A DNA stretch of 8,576 nt from Halobacteriales archaeon QS_9_67_15. Lineage in GTDB: Archaea; Halobacteriota; Halobacteria; Halobacteriales; Haloarculaceae. The notes beneath the pieces are model-generated. The model saw only the letters and a program-made list of their open reading frames with translations. It had not been told where the DNA came from and searched no databases. This document shows positions 1 to 4,574 of this stretch, one piece after another; the first letter of the stretch is position 1, and each line of letters opens with the position of its first letter. The translations under genes were made by a program, and so were the position numbers. The stretch spans positions 1 through 8,576 of the forward strand of contig PXSD01000104.1 of the NCBI GenBank assembly GCA_003023165.1, in the 5' to 3' direction.

Positions 1-89
1 GAAGCCCGACCCCGTCGAGATGGAGACCAGCGACGGCCGGACCGTCCGCTACGAGCGGTGCGTCACCTTCGAGTTCGAGCTGGACGGCG
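1..89 (+). repeat. Partial in-frame duplicate of the DUF1684 gene interior (copy 1)
   Basis: Bases 1-89 match 370-458 with two differences (positions 2 and 80). The offset is 369, a multiple of three, so both copies read in the same frame. The translated copy runs from KPDPVEMETSDGRT to CVTFEFELDG and corresponds to residues 62-90 of the downstream protein. Homology stops abruptly at base 90 and may continue beyond the left edge. It looks like the truncated remainder of a tandem duplicate of the DUF1684 gene. Because it starts exactly at the window edge, a contig-end assembly artefact cannot be excluded. Confidence 0.85.
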
Positions 90-96
90 CCCCGCC

Positions 97-130
97 GCCG
101 ACAGCGGTTTGGATCTGTCCCGCTGTCGGC
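97..130. other. Perfect 11-bp inverted repeat upstream of the DUF1684 gene
   Basis: GCCGACAGCGG (97-107) is followed after 12 nt by its exact reverse complement CCGCTGTCGGC (120-130). It lies between the truncated duplicate and the start codon at 188. No T-run follows, so it does not look like an archaeal terminator. It could be an operator, an mRNA hairpin or a scar of the rearrangement that made the partial duplicate. The base pairing is certain and the function is unknown. Confidence 0.55.
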
Positions 131-187
131 TGGTGCTCCCGTGTCCGAGACCGCCGGAGTCAAACCGCCCGGCTGTCTATCGCCGCT

Positions 188-733
188 ATGAGCGACGCCG
201 ACGCAGACTGGGCCGACCGCCTGCGGTCGAACCGCGCGGAGAAAGACGAGTTCTTCGCCGACCACCCCCAGTCCCCGGTCCCGCCGGAGAAACGCGACGA
301 CTTCGACGGACTGGACTACTTCGACCCCGACCCGGACTACCGCGTCGAAGCGACGGTGACCGTCCACGAGGAGCCCGACCCCGTCGAGATGGAGACCAGC
401 GACGGCCGGACCGTCCGCTACGAGCGGTGCGTCACCTTCGAGTTCGAGTTGGACGGCGAAGCGTACGAACTACACGGCTACAAACAGGGCCCCGACGACG
501 AGGCCATCTTCGTCCCGTTCCGCGACAGGACCACCGGCCAGCAGACCTACGACGGCGGCCGCTACATGGAGCTCCAGCCCGACCGCGACCTCTCGGACGG
601 CGACGAAGTGACCGTCGACTTCAACCTCGCGTACTCCCCGTTTTGCGCCTTCAGCGAGACGTTCGCCTGCCCCTACCCGCCCGAGGAGAACTGGCTGGAG
701 ACGACGGTCCCGGCCGGCGAACGGCGCGAGTGA
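188..733 (+). CDS. DUF1684 family protein, 181 aa
   Basis: This is a complete cytoplasmic acidic protein with no signal peptide or membrane segment. The C-terminal half carries the pattern I associate with DUF1684: IFVPFRDRTTGQQTYDGGRY (residues 107-126), then DFNLAYSPFCAF (144-155) and CPYPPEENWL (161-170), ending near PAGE. The family has no established biochemical role that I can name. The start at 188 (MSDADADWADRL) is chosen because it begins the charged helical N-terminus usual in this family. The frame is also open further left to the window edge through the partial duplicate, but the stretch between (residues such as PPPTAVWICPAVGWCSR) looks non-coding. No Shine-Dalgarno sequence or clear TATA box is visible. 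Beyond the stop, 740-796 contains only a weak T4 run (around 769-772). Confidence 0.85.
   Translation: MSDADADWADRLRSNRAEKDEFFADHPQSPVPPEKRDDFDGLDYFDPDPDYRVEATVTVHEEPDPVEMETSDGRTVRYERCVTFEFELDGEAYELHGYKQGPDDEAIFVPFRDRTTGQQTYDGGRYMELQPDRDLSDGDEVTVDFNLAYSPFCAFSETFACPYPPEENWLETTVPAGERRE
370..458 (+). repeat. Second copy of the 89-bp in-frame direct repeat, inside the DUF1684 gene
   Basis: This is the intact counterpart of bases 1-89 (87 of 89 identical). It encodes residues 62-90 of the DUF1684 protein. One difference (C/T at 80 vs 449) is synonymous (CTG vs TTG, Leu). The difference at position 2 changes Glu to Lys at the edge of the first copy. Near-identity suggests a recent duplication or gene conversion. 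Confidence 0.85.
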
Positions 734-796
734 GCCGTCTCGAGTTCGGGCCCGGTCGCTGACGCGCTTTTCCGGACTCGCCACGCAGCGGGCACA

Positions 797-942
797 GTGC
801 TATCGGAGACGCTCGGTGCACACCACGTCTCCGTCGTCGCTGGCGACCCGAGCGAGAACCCCACCCCGCCGCCGGGCTCACGCTCCCGCCGTGGCTCGAG
901 GCGGACCGCGGGATAATCGAGGGCCAGCTCCCTCCGTTCGAG
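797..942 (+). pseudogene. Collapsed VOC ring-cleaving dioxygenase gene (ends only)
   Basis: Reading from a GTG at 797, the first 21 codons contain LGAHHVSVVAGDPSEN. This aligns position by position with the N-terminus of the paralogue on the opposite strand (HH at residues 9-10, DP at 17-18, N at 21). From 874, two bases out of frame, the reading LTLPPWLEADRGIIEGQ followed by LPPFEG matches the C-terminal helix of the same family (compare LVLPEWLEDRRDEV in the paralogue). About 270 codons between the two ends are missing, and the join lies around 860-873. This is best explained as an internal deletion plus frameshift in a once full-length VOC dioxygenase gene. No functional product is expected. 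The two ends are seen directly; the deletion is inferred. Confidence 0.75.
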
Positions 943-1885
943 GGGATTCTGAGGGTCGCGGGGAGTCATACGGATTATTGTAGCGATTTACCTCGTCGCG
1001 GCGGTCTTCGAGCCACTCCGGGAGGACGAGCCGCTCCCCGAGTTCGTCGACGTCCTCGTCGACGGTGTAGCCGGGTGACTTCGTCGCGAACTCGAGGAGG
1101 ACGCCGCCGTCAGTCCGGGCATAGATCGACTTGAACCACTTTCGGTCGATTATTTGCGTGGGCCTGAGCCCGCGGTCGACCAGGGTGTCGTGCCACTGAG
1201 CCTGTTCGGCGTCGGACACCTGGAACGCGACGTGGTGGACCGTCCCCGCACCCGGTTCCCCCTGTGGCGCTTCCGGGTCGACCAGGACGTCGACGACGTA
1301 CCCCAGGTCGCCGCCGGCCTCGAAGCGCTGTCGGTCCTTACTGCTCCTGGTCGGCTGGAACCCCATCGTCTTCAGCAGATTCCCCGTCTGGCTCGCGGTC
1401 GACAGCGAGAGCGTCACGCCGAAGAACCCTCTGATGGCGTGCTCGGCGGGAACCGTCCCGTCGGGCGGGTCGCCCGCGGGTGCGTCCGTCCGCGCTACCA
1501 GTTCCAGCGGGAGCCCCTCCGGGTCGCGAAACGGGATCACGGTGTCGTCGAAGCGCTCGCGCGGTTCGTCGGCGTCGACGCCGTCCGACTCGAACCGGTC
1601 GACCCAGTACTCGACTGAGTCCTCGGGGATCAGGAACTGGACGGTCGAGGCCTGTCCGGTACCGACCCGGCCGTTACTGGCGTCGGTGTACGGGAAGAAC
1701 GTCATGCTTGTCCCCGGTGTCCCGCTCCGGTCGCCGTAAAACAGGTGGTACACGGACACGTCGTCCTGGTTGACGCTCCGCTTGACCAGACGTAATCCGA
1801 GGCGTTCCGTGTAGAACGCGTAGTTGCGACCGGGGTCACTCGCGATCGCGGTGACGTGGTGGATTCCGGGGATGTCAGCCGGCAT
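878..1885 (-). CDS. VOC-family ring-cleaving dioxygenase (MhqO-like), 335 aa, abnormal C-terminus
   Basis: This is a two-module vicinal-oxygen-chelate (glyoxalase fold) protein of the type annotated as ring-cleaving dioxygenase or MhqO, probably acting on catechol- or hydroquinone-like aromatics. Module 1 starts IHHVTAIASDP (residues 8-18), with LGLRLVKRSVNQDD at 29-42. Module 2 contains TVHHVAFQVSD (215-225). Likely metal ligands are His10 or its neighbour, a His of the 217-218 pair, and Glu265 in VLLEFATK. The start at 1885 gives the usual N-terminus MPADIPGIHH. Family members typically end shortly after LxLPxWLExxRxxIExxLPPL. Here the sequence leaves that pattern at about residue 299 (base ~988) and runs through a Pro/Arg/Ser-rich tail antisense to the collapsed paralogue (797-942). 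The true end was probably lost. Substrate is unknown, and activity is possible because both modules are complete. Confidence 0.8.
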   Translation of the reverse strand: MPADIPGIHHVTAIASDPGRNYAFYTERLGLRLVKRSVNQDDVSVYHLFYGDRSGTPGTSMTFFPYTDASNGRVGTGQASTVQFLIPEDSVEYWVDRFESDGVDADEPRERFDDTVIPFRDPEGLPLELVARTDAPAGDPPDGTVPAEHAIRGFFGVTLSLSTASQTGNLLKTMGFQPTRSSKDRQRFEAGGDLGYVVDVLVDPEAPQGEPGAGTVHHVAFQVSDAEQAQWHDTLVDRGLRPTQIIDRKWFKSIYARTDGGVLLEFATKSPGYTVDEDVDELGERLVLPEWLEDRRDEVNRYNNPYDSPRPSESPRTEGAGPRLSRGPPRATAGA

Positions 1886-1910
1886 GAGTTCAAATTAGGT
1901 TTCGACGCCG

Positions 1911-1917
1911 ATAACCC
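1911..1917 (-). promoter_or_regulatory. Weak candidate TATA element for the VOC gene
   Basis: On the minus strand, GGGTTAT lies 26-32 nt before the A of the ATG at 1885. That spacing would fit a leaderless transcript, which is usual in haloarchaea. The box is a poor match to TTTATA-type elements, so this is tentative. It sits between the gene and the IS-derived sequence that begins at 1932. Confidence 0.3.
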
Positions 1918-1931
1918 CTTTGTCGATGGTC

Positions 1932-2066
1932 TTAGACTGCCGGAATCAAACGTTTCTGACCTTTGACATCCTCCCCGCCCTGAAGGGCGAGGCTGTCGCC
2001 TCGATATTCCGTAACTTCGAGGCTCTCTGTCGCTCCGACCGCTCCACTCTCGACGCCGTCGTTCCT
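1932..2066 (-). pseudogene. C-terminal remnant of an IS200/IS605-type TnpB, with its 3' hairpin
   Basis: The minus-strand frame ending at the TAA at 1932-1934 reads NDGVESGAVGATESLEV, then TEYRGDSLALQGGEDV, then KGQKRLIPAV. This resembles the variable C-terminal tail of haloarchaeal IS1341-type TnpB proteins. Inside it is the characteristic compact hairpin of these elements: 1973-1980 pairs with 1985-1992 around a TGAA loop with one mismatch, next to GACATCC (1965-1971). In this family the region doubles as the 3' part of the omega (guide scaffold) RNA. Upstream of about 2066 the homology is lost, so no RuvC catalytic residues remain. This is an IS relic and not an active element. The assignment rests on remembered family patterns. 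Confidence 0.6.
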
Positions 2067-2074
2067 CCGGCCGC

Positions 2075-2135
2075 TCAGCCAGTCGCGTCGAGGAGACCGG
2101 CTACCGACTCGCCGACGGCCGCGAGTTTCGCGTCG
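2075..2135 (-). pseudogene. Possible C-terminal stub of an unidentified gene
   Basis: On the minus strand, TDAKLAAVGES continues as VAGLLDATG and ends at the TGA at 2075-2077. It has the composition of a real haloarchaeal C-terminal helix. Immediately beyond it (from 2136) the opposite strand carries aldehyde dehydrogenase sequence, so the rest of this gene is absent. I cannot name the family. The stub is short and could be chance, but its position between two other gene ends fits a deletion that removed most of two divergent genes. Confidence 0.35.
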
Positions 2136-2441
2136 GTGATCCCGTTCTCGAACGTCGACGAGGCCGTCGCCATCGCGAACGACACCGAGTTCGGGCTCTC
2201 GGGCTCGCTCCACGCCGGCGACCTCGGGACGGGGATGAACATCGCCGACCGGATGGCAACCGGACACGTCCACGTCAACGACCAACCGGTTAACGACGAG
2301 GCACACGTCACCTTCAGCGGGACGCAAGCGTCGGGGATAGGCGGGTACAACGACGGGACGATTCGCGACGCTGTGACGGAAACGAAGTGGATATCGCTCC
2401 AGCGCGAGCCGCGCGAGTACCCGTTCTATAGTAGAATTTGA
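2136..2441 (+). pseudogene. Aldehyde dehydrogenase, C-terminal ~97 residues only
   Basis: From base 2136 the frame reads VIPFSNVDEAVAIANDTEFG, then LSGSLHAGD, GHVHVNDQPVNDE, FSGTQASGIGGYN and TETKWISLQREPREYPF. This is the unmistakable last fifth of an NAD(P)-dependent aldehyde dehydrogenase of the benzaldehyde/salicylaldehyde dehydrogenase-like group. The NAD-binding domain, catalytic Cys and general-base Glu are all missing. The frame is open leftward to 1920, but that stretch is antisense to the TnpB and unidentified remnants and shows no dehydrogenase sequence. The natural C-terminus (EYPF) is followed directly by MITE copy 1, which adds YSRI and supplies the TGA stop at 2439-2441. No enzyme activity is possible. 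Confidence 0.85.
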
Positions 2442-2511
2442 AAGCGTTTGCACGGTCGATCACACGTGGTCGTGCGGTCGTCCGAGCGATGTCTTTCACA
2501 TTCTACTATAG
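2426..2511. mobile_element. MITE copy 1, 86 bp
   Basis: The element begins CTATAGTAGAAT (2426-2437) and ends with its exact reverse complement ATTCTACTATAG (2500-2511). Allowing one mismatch, the inverted repeats extend to 19 bp (2426-2444 and 2493-2511). It has no coding capacity and is about 90% identical to a second copy at 2930-3016 in the same orientation. Inside, GCACG and CGTGC can pair, so the element can fold into a long hairpin. It is a non-autonomous miniature inverted-repeat element presumably moved by a transposase recognising CTATAGTAGAAT ends. The parent IS is not in this window. Target duplication is unclear; a CGT flanks both sides one base out. Confidence 0.85.
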
Positions 2512-2565
2512 ACGTCCTCGTGGGCTGGAATCAGGTGTGGACGACCCGCCCCCGCGAGGACCCGC

Positions 2566-2832
2566 TCACTCGAGGTGCTCGCTCGCTCCAGTCCGTTCGT
2601 CCCCGGACTGGTCGACGGGGCGGACGTCGATGCCCTCTCCAGACTGGAGTGCGACCTCGCACTCGGCGTAGCGGAACGCCACTGTCCCGTTGTCGAGCGT
2701 CTCGACGACGACCGATAGCGCATCGGGGTCGACGATCTCGTAGAGCGGCGGCAACGCCACCGGGTCTCGACCGGTCTCTCTCGCGACCTCGTTTACGATC
2801 CGTCCGACGATCCGACCTGGAACCGATTCCAT
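2566..2832 (-). CDS. HalOD1 output-domain protein, 88 aa
   Basis: This small acidic protein is essentially a single HalOD1 (halobacterial output domain 1) module. Residues 9-30 (IVNEVARETGRDPVALPPL) are followed by YEIVDPDALS (31-40) and the strand pair NGTVAFRYAECEVALQ (48-63). HalOD1 domains occur at the C-termini of haloarchaeal response regulators and as many stand-alone copies. A signalling-output or regulatory role is assumed but no biochemical function is established. The ATG at 2832 is supported by the family N-terminus and by an A/T-rich promoter just upstream. The gene lies alone between two direct MITE copies, 54 bp from one and 97 bp from the other, so it may have arrived with them. 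The last ~16 residues are low-complexity and probably disordered. Confidence 0.8.
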   Translation of the reverse strand: MESVPGRIVGRIVNEVARETGRDPVALPPLYEIVDPDALSVVVETLDNGTVAFRYAECEVALQSGEGIDVRPVDQSGDERTGASEHLE

Positions 2833-2861
2833 AGTTGATGTTTGTTACCAACCCACAAGAA

Positions 2862-2868
2862 ACTATTC
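2862..2868 (-). promoter_or_regulatory. Candidate TATA element of the HalOD1 gene
   Basis: On the minus strand AATAGTT lies centred about 33 nt before the ATG at 2832. This predicts a start site roughly 26 nt downstream and a 5' leader of only a few bases. An A6 run (2874-2879 on the complement) lies just upstream in the usual BRE region. On the + strand the same stretch is a T6 run and could act as a terminator for transcripts coming from the left. Confidence 0.45.
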
Positions 2869-2929
2869 ACGGGTTTTTTACAGCAGAATACATATCTCAG
2901 TGACATTAGATGCGCCGGTCACCCGTATT

Positions 2930-3016
2930 CTATAGTAGAATTCGAAAGCGTTTGCACGGTCGCTCGCACGTAGTCATGCGGTCGTCCGAGCGACGTTTTT
3001 TTACATTCTACTATAG
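2930..3016. mobile_element. MITE copy 2, 87 bp
   Basis: This copy begins CTATAGTAGAAT (2930-2941) and ends ATTCTACTATAG (3005-3016). It differs from copy 1 by about eight substitutions and one extra T in a T-run near 2996-3002. The inner part of its inverted repeats and the internal GCACG/CGTGC pairing have drifted, so it looks more decayed than copy 1. It lies 82 bp upstream of the leuA TATA box. The sequence before both copies is similar (ACCCGTT and ACCCGTATT). Confidence 0.85.
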
Positions 3017-3097
3017 CAGGAGCGGGCCGACGCACGCGCAGCCGTCGTGCGGACGGGACGTGCTAACTAGTAGCGTGGATCCGGGCCGAACGGAGAG

Positions 3098-3105
3098 TTT
3101 ATATA
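3098..3105 (+). promoter_or_regulatory. leuA promoter TATA box
   Basis: TTTATATA at 3098-3105 is a near-ideal archaeal TATA element, centred about 29 nt before the leuA ATG at 3131. That predicts a nearly leaderless mRNA. Purine-rich CGGAGAG just upstream may serve as the BRE. A 6-bp inverted repeat (CGCACG 3031-3036, CGTGCG 3046-3051) lies further upstream between the MITE and the promoter and could be an operator. Confidence 0.8.
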
Positions 3106-3130
3106 CCACGAACGAACACGATAGGGTACA

Positions 3131-4219
3131 ATGTCCGATACTGAGGGCACGTCGGCTTCGCCGGCGGATCGAGTTCTCGACACCACGCTCCGCGACGGAG
3201 AACAGTCACCACGCACGTCGTTTTCGTACGAAGACAAACGAGAGATAGCGGCCGTGCTGGACGACATGGGGACCCACGTCATCGAGGCCGGGTTCCCGGT
3301 GAACTCCGACGCGGAATTCGAGGCCGTCCGCGACATCGCCGAGGCGACCTCGACGACGACCTGCGGCCTGGCCCGGGTCGTCGAGAAAGACGTCGACGCG
3401 GCACTGGACTCGGGCGTCGAACTCGTCCACGTGTTCGTCTCGACGAGCGACGTACAGCTCGAAGACTCCATGCACGCGACCCGCGAGCAGGCAAAAGAGC
3501 GCGCCGTCCGGTCGGTCGAGCGCATCAAAGAGGCCGGCGTCGAGTGCATGTTCTCCCCGATGGACGCCACGCGGACCGACGAGGCGTTCCTGCTGGAGGT
3601 CATCGATGCCGTCACCGAGGCGGGGACCGACTGGGTCAACATCCCCGACACCTGCGGGGTCGCGACCCCCGGCCGCTTCCGCGACATGATCGCGAAGGTG
3701 GTCGACCGCACGGACGCCCGGATCGACGTGCACACGCACGACGACTTCGGACTGGCCGCCGCCAACGCCCTGTCGGGCTTCGAGGCCGGTGGCGCGCAGG
3801 CGCAGGTCTCGGTCAACGGCATCGGCGAGCGCGCGGGTAACGCGGCCTACGAGGAGGTCGTGATGGCCCTGGAGTCGCTGTACGACGTCGACACCGGGAT
3901 CGACACGACGCGGATCACCGAAATCTCGCGGACGATCGAGGGCAAGAGCGACATCCCGGTGCCGGCCAACAAGCCGGTCGTCGGCCGCAACGCGTTCTCC
4001 CACGAGAGCGGGATCCACGCGGCCGGCGTCATCGAGAACTCCGACACGTTCGAGCCAGGGGTCATGACCCCGGAGATGGTCGGGGCAGAGCGCGAACTCG
4101 TGCTGGGCAAGCACACCGGTCAGCACTCCGTCCGGGAGCGGCTGCTCGAGGTCCTGGAGGAGTTCGCCCGGGACGCCGACGTCGACCGCGAGGTCGAAAA
4201 CGAGGAGGTCCGGGCGTAG
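3131..4219 (+). CDS. leuA: 2-isopropylmalate synthase family protein (LeuA/CimA-like), 362 aa, shortened C-terminal region
   Basis: This enzyme condenses acetyl-CoA with a 2-oxo acid: 2-oxoisovalerate if it is LeuA, the first step of leucine synthesis, or pyruvate if it is citramalate synthase. The HMGL-like TIM barrel is intact: LDTTLRDGEQSP (16-27), EAGFPVNSD (52-60), the metal-binding HTHDD (201-205), NGIGERAGNA (229-238), and NAFSHESGIHAAG (287-299). After LGKHTGQHSVRERL (325-338), family members usually have about 30-35 more residues (GYxLxxEE...FKxLADKKKxVTDxDLEAL). Here the chain jumps to LEEFARDADVD and ends, as if that stretch were deleted in frame. No C-terminal leucine-sensing domain is present, as expected for the short archaeal type. 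It has its own promoter and opens the cluster. LeuA is favoured over CimA because of the ilv/leu neighbours, but sequence alone does not settle the substrate. Confidence 0.85.
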   Translation: MSDTEGTSASPADRVLDTTLRDGEQSPRTSFSYEDKREIAAVLDDMGTHVIEAGFPVNSDAEFEAVRDIAEATSTTTCGLARVVEKDVDAALDSGVELVHVFVSTSDVQLEDSMHATREQAKERAVRSVERIKEAGVECMFSPMDATRTDEAFLLEVIDAVTEAGTDWVNIPDTCGVATPGRFRDMIAKVVDRTDARIDVHTHDDFGLAAANALSGFEAGGAQAQVSVNGIGERAGNAAYEEVVMALESLYDVDTGIDTTRITEISRTIEGKSDIPVPANKPVVGRNAFSHESGIHAAGVIENSDTFEPGVMTPEMVGAERELVLGKHTGQHSVRERLLEVLEEFARDADVDREVENEEVRA

Positions 4220-4379
4220 GACGATGCCCGCCTCCACGGCCGTCGCGAGTGGACAGCGAGAGCCAGACCCAGCCGCGAACGCGGCGACTCGCGCCGTAAG
4301 TGTCGTGACCCACGGCCTGAACACCGCAGACGGTGTCCCGAGCGAGACGACCGAGGCGCGCGTGCGCCGGACACGGAAA

Positions 4380-4386
4380 TTTTATT
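4380..4386 (+). promoter_or_regulatory. TATA box of the ilvB leader transcript
   Basis: TTTTATT at 4380-4386, preceded by CGGAAA as a plausible BRE, is the only A/T-rich patch in the leuA-ilvB gap. Its centre is 31 nt before the ATG at 4414. Haloarchaeal transcription usually starts about 26 nt downstream of the TATA centre. The transcript would therefore begin about 5 nt before that ATG and carry a leader of roughly 165 nt ahead of ilvB. The long leader contrasts with the nearly leaderless leuA mRNA. Confidence 0.65.
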
Positions 4387-4413
4387 GCCGACGACGCGAA
4401 CGATCGGGTACCG

Positions 4414-4494
4414 ATGAGCGAACCCGCTGGGGTCGGCGACGCAGGACTCGCGCCCAGCGGCGCTGTTCGCGTTCGTATTGTAGGGGCACCCTAG
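4414..4494 (+). CDS. Putative branched-chain leader peptide of the ilvB operon, 26 aa
   Basis: The frame runs from ATG 4414 to TAG 4492-4494 and ends LAPSGAVRVRIVGAP. Residues 18-23 are V-R-V-R-I-V. Their Val/Ile codons are GTT (4465), GTT (4471), ATT (4477) and GTA (4480), while the neighbouring genes overwhelmingly use GTC/GTG and ATC. Clustered rare codons for the pathway's end products just before a stop are the hallmark of attenuator leader peptides. The ending also resembles the E. coli ilvBN leader peptide IvbL (APSAAVVVVRVVVVVGNAP, from memory). The TATA box at 4380-4386 puts the ATG about 5 nt from the predicted mRNA start, the normal context for efficient haloarchaeal initiation. 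A hairpin overlaps the stop codon. The frame and codons are seen; the regulatory role is inferred. Chance remains possible because the frame is short. Confidence 0.55.
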   Translation: MSEPAGVGDAGLAPSGAVRVRIVGAP

Positions 4495-4498
4495 CCCC
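4482..4498 (+). promoter_or_regulatory. Alternative hairpins over the leader-peptide stop codon
   Basis: GGGGC (4483-4487) can pair with GCCCC (4494-4498) around a 6-nt loop. Alternatively AGGG (4482-4485) can pair with CCCT (4489-4492) around GCA. Both use the same GGG, so they exclude each other. Both lie within the footprint of a ribosome paused at the Val/Ile codons 4465-4482 or at the TAG. No clear T-run follows (only CATCTCCATTCTC), so a classical terminator is not evident. Control of ilvB translation or mRNA stability is equally possible. Confidence 0.4.
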
Positions 4499-4574
4499 GA
4501 CAGTCGCACATCTCCATTCTCGGCGGACGCATCGATTCGACGTAGAGCGGATTCGACGACCAACCCAACCAGAC

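Larger units (their letters stand above)
4220..4574 (+). promoter_or_regulatory. leuA-ilvB intergenic leader region, 355 bp
   Basis: No conventional gene lies here. The first part (4220-4370) contains three small perfect hairpins: 4272-4285 (GCCGCG/CGCGGC), 4321-4336 (ACACCG/CGGTGT) and 4355-4368 (GGCGC/GCGCC). They may mark the leuA mRNA 3' end or flank the next promoter. A TATA box follows at 4380-4386, then a 26-codon reading frame (4414-4494), a stop-codon hairpin, and about 80 nt of leader before the ilvB ATG. That last part contains a direct repeat GATTCGACG (4534-4542 and 4550-4558). An open frame through the region in phase with ilvB is Arg-rich and unlike haloarchaeal proteins. Confidence 0.6.

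Noticed and set aside
1154..1618. 154-codon + strand frame inside the VOC dioxygenase gene
   Set aside because: It is a shadow of the minus-strand gene, with no motifs and no promoter.
1920..2135. N-terminal half of a 173-codon + strand frame ending in the aldehyde dehydrogenase remnant
   Set aside because: It is antisense to the TnpB and unidentified remnants and carries no dehydrogenase sequence. It is a chimeric open frame and not a gene.
2448..2834. Overlapping frames spanning MITE copy 1 and the HalOD1 gene on both strands
   Set aside because: They have Arg/Ser-rich composition and run through the MITE. The HalOD1 frame alone shows family sequence and a promoter.
3206..4324. 372-codon minus-strand open frame across leuA
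   Set aside because: It is a shadow of leuA with Arg/Val/Asp-biased composition and no motifs, and leuA itself is unmistakable.
4224..4574. Upstream extension of ilvB to an ATG at 4224
   Set aside because: The extra 117 residues are Arg-rich and unlike haloarchaeal proteins. They would overlap a promoter, and IlvB homology begins only after 4575.
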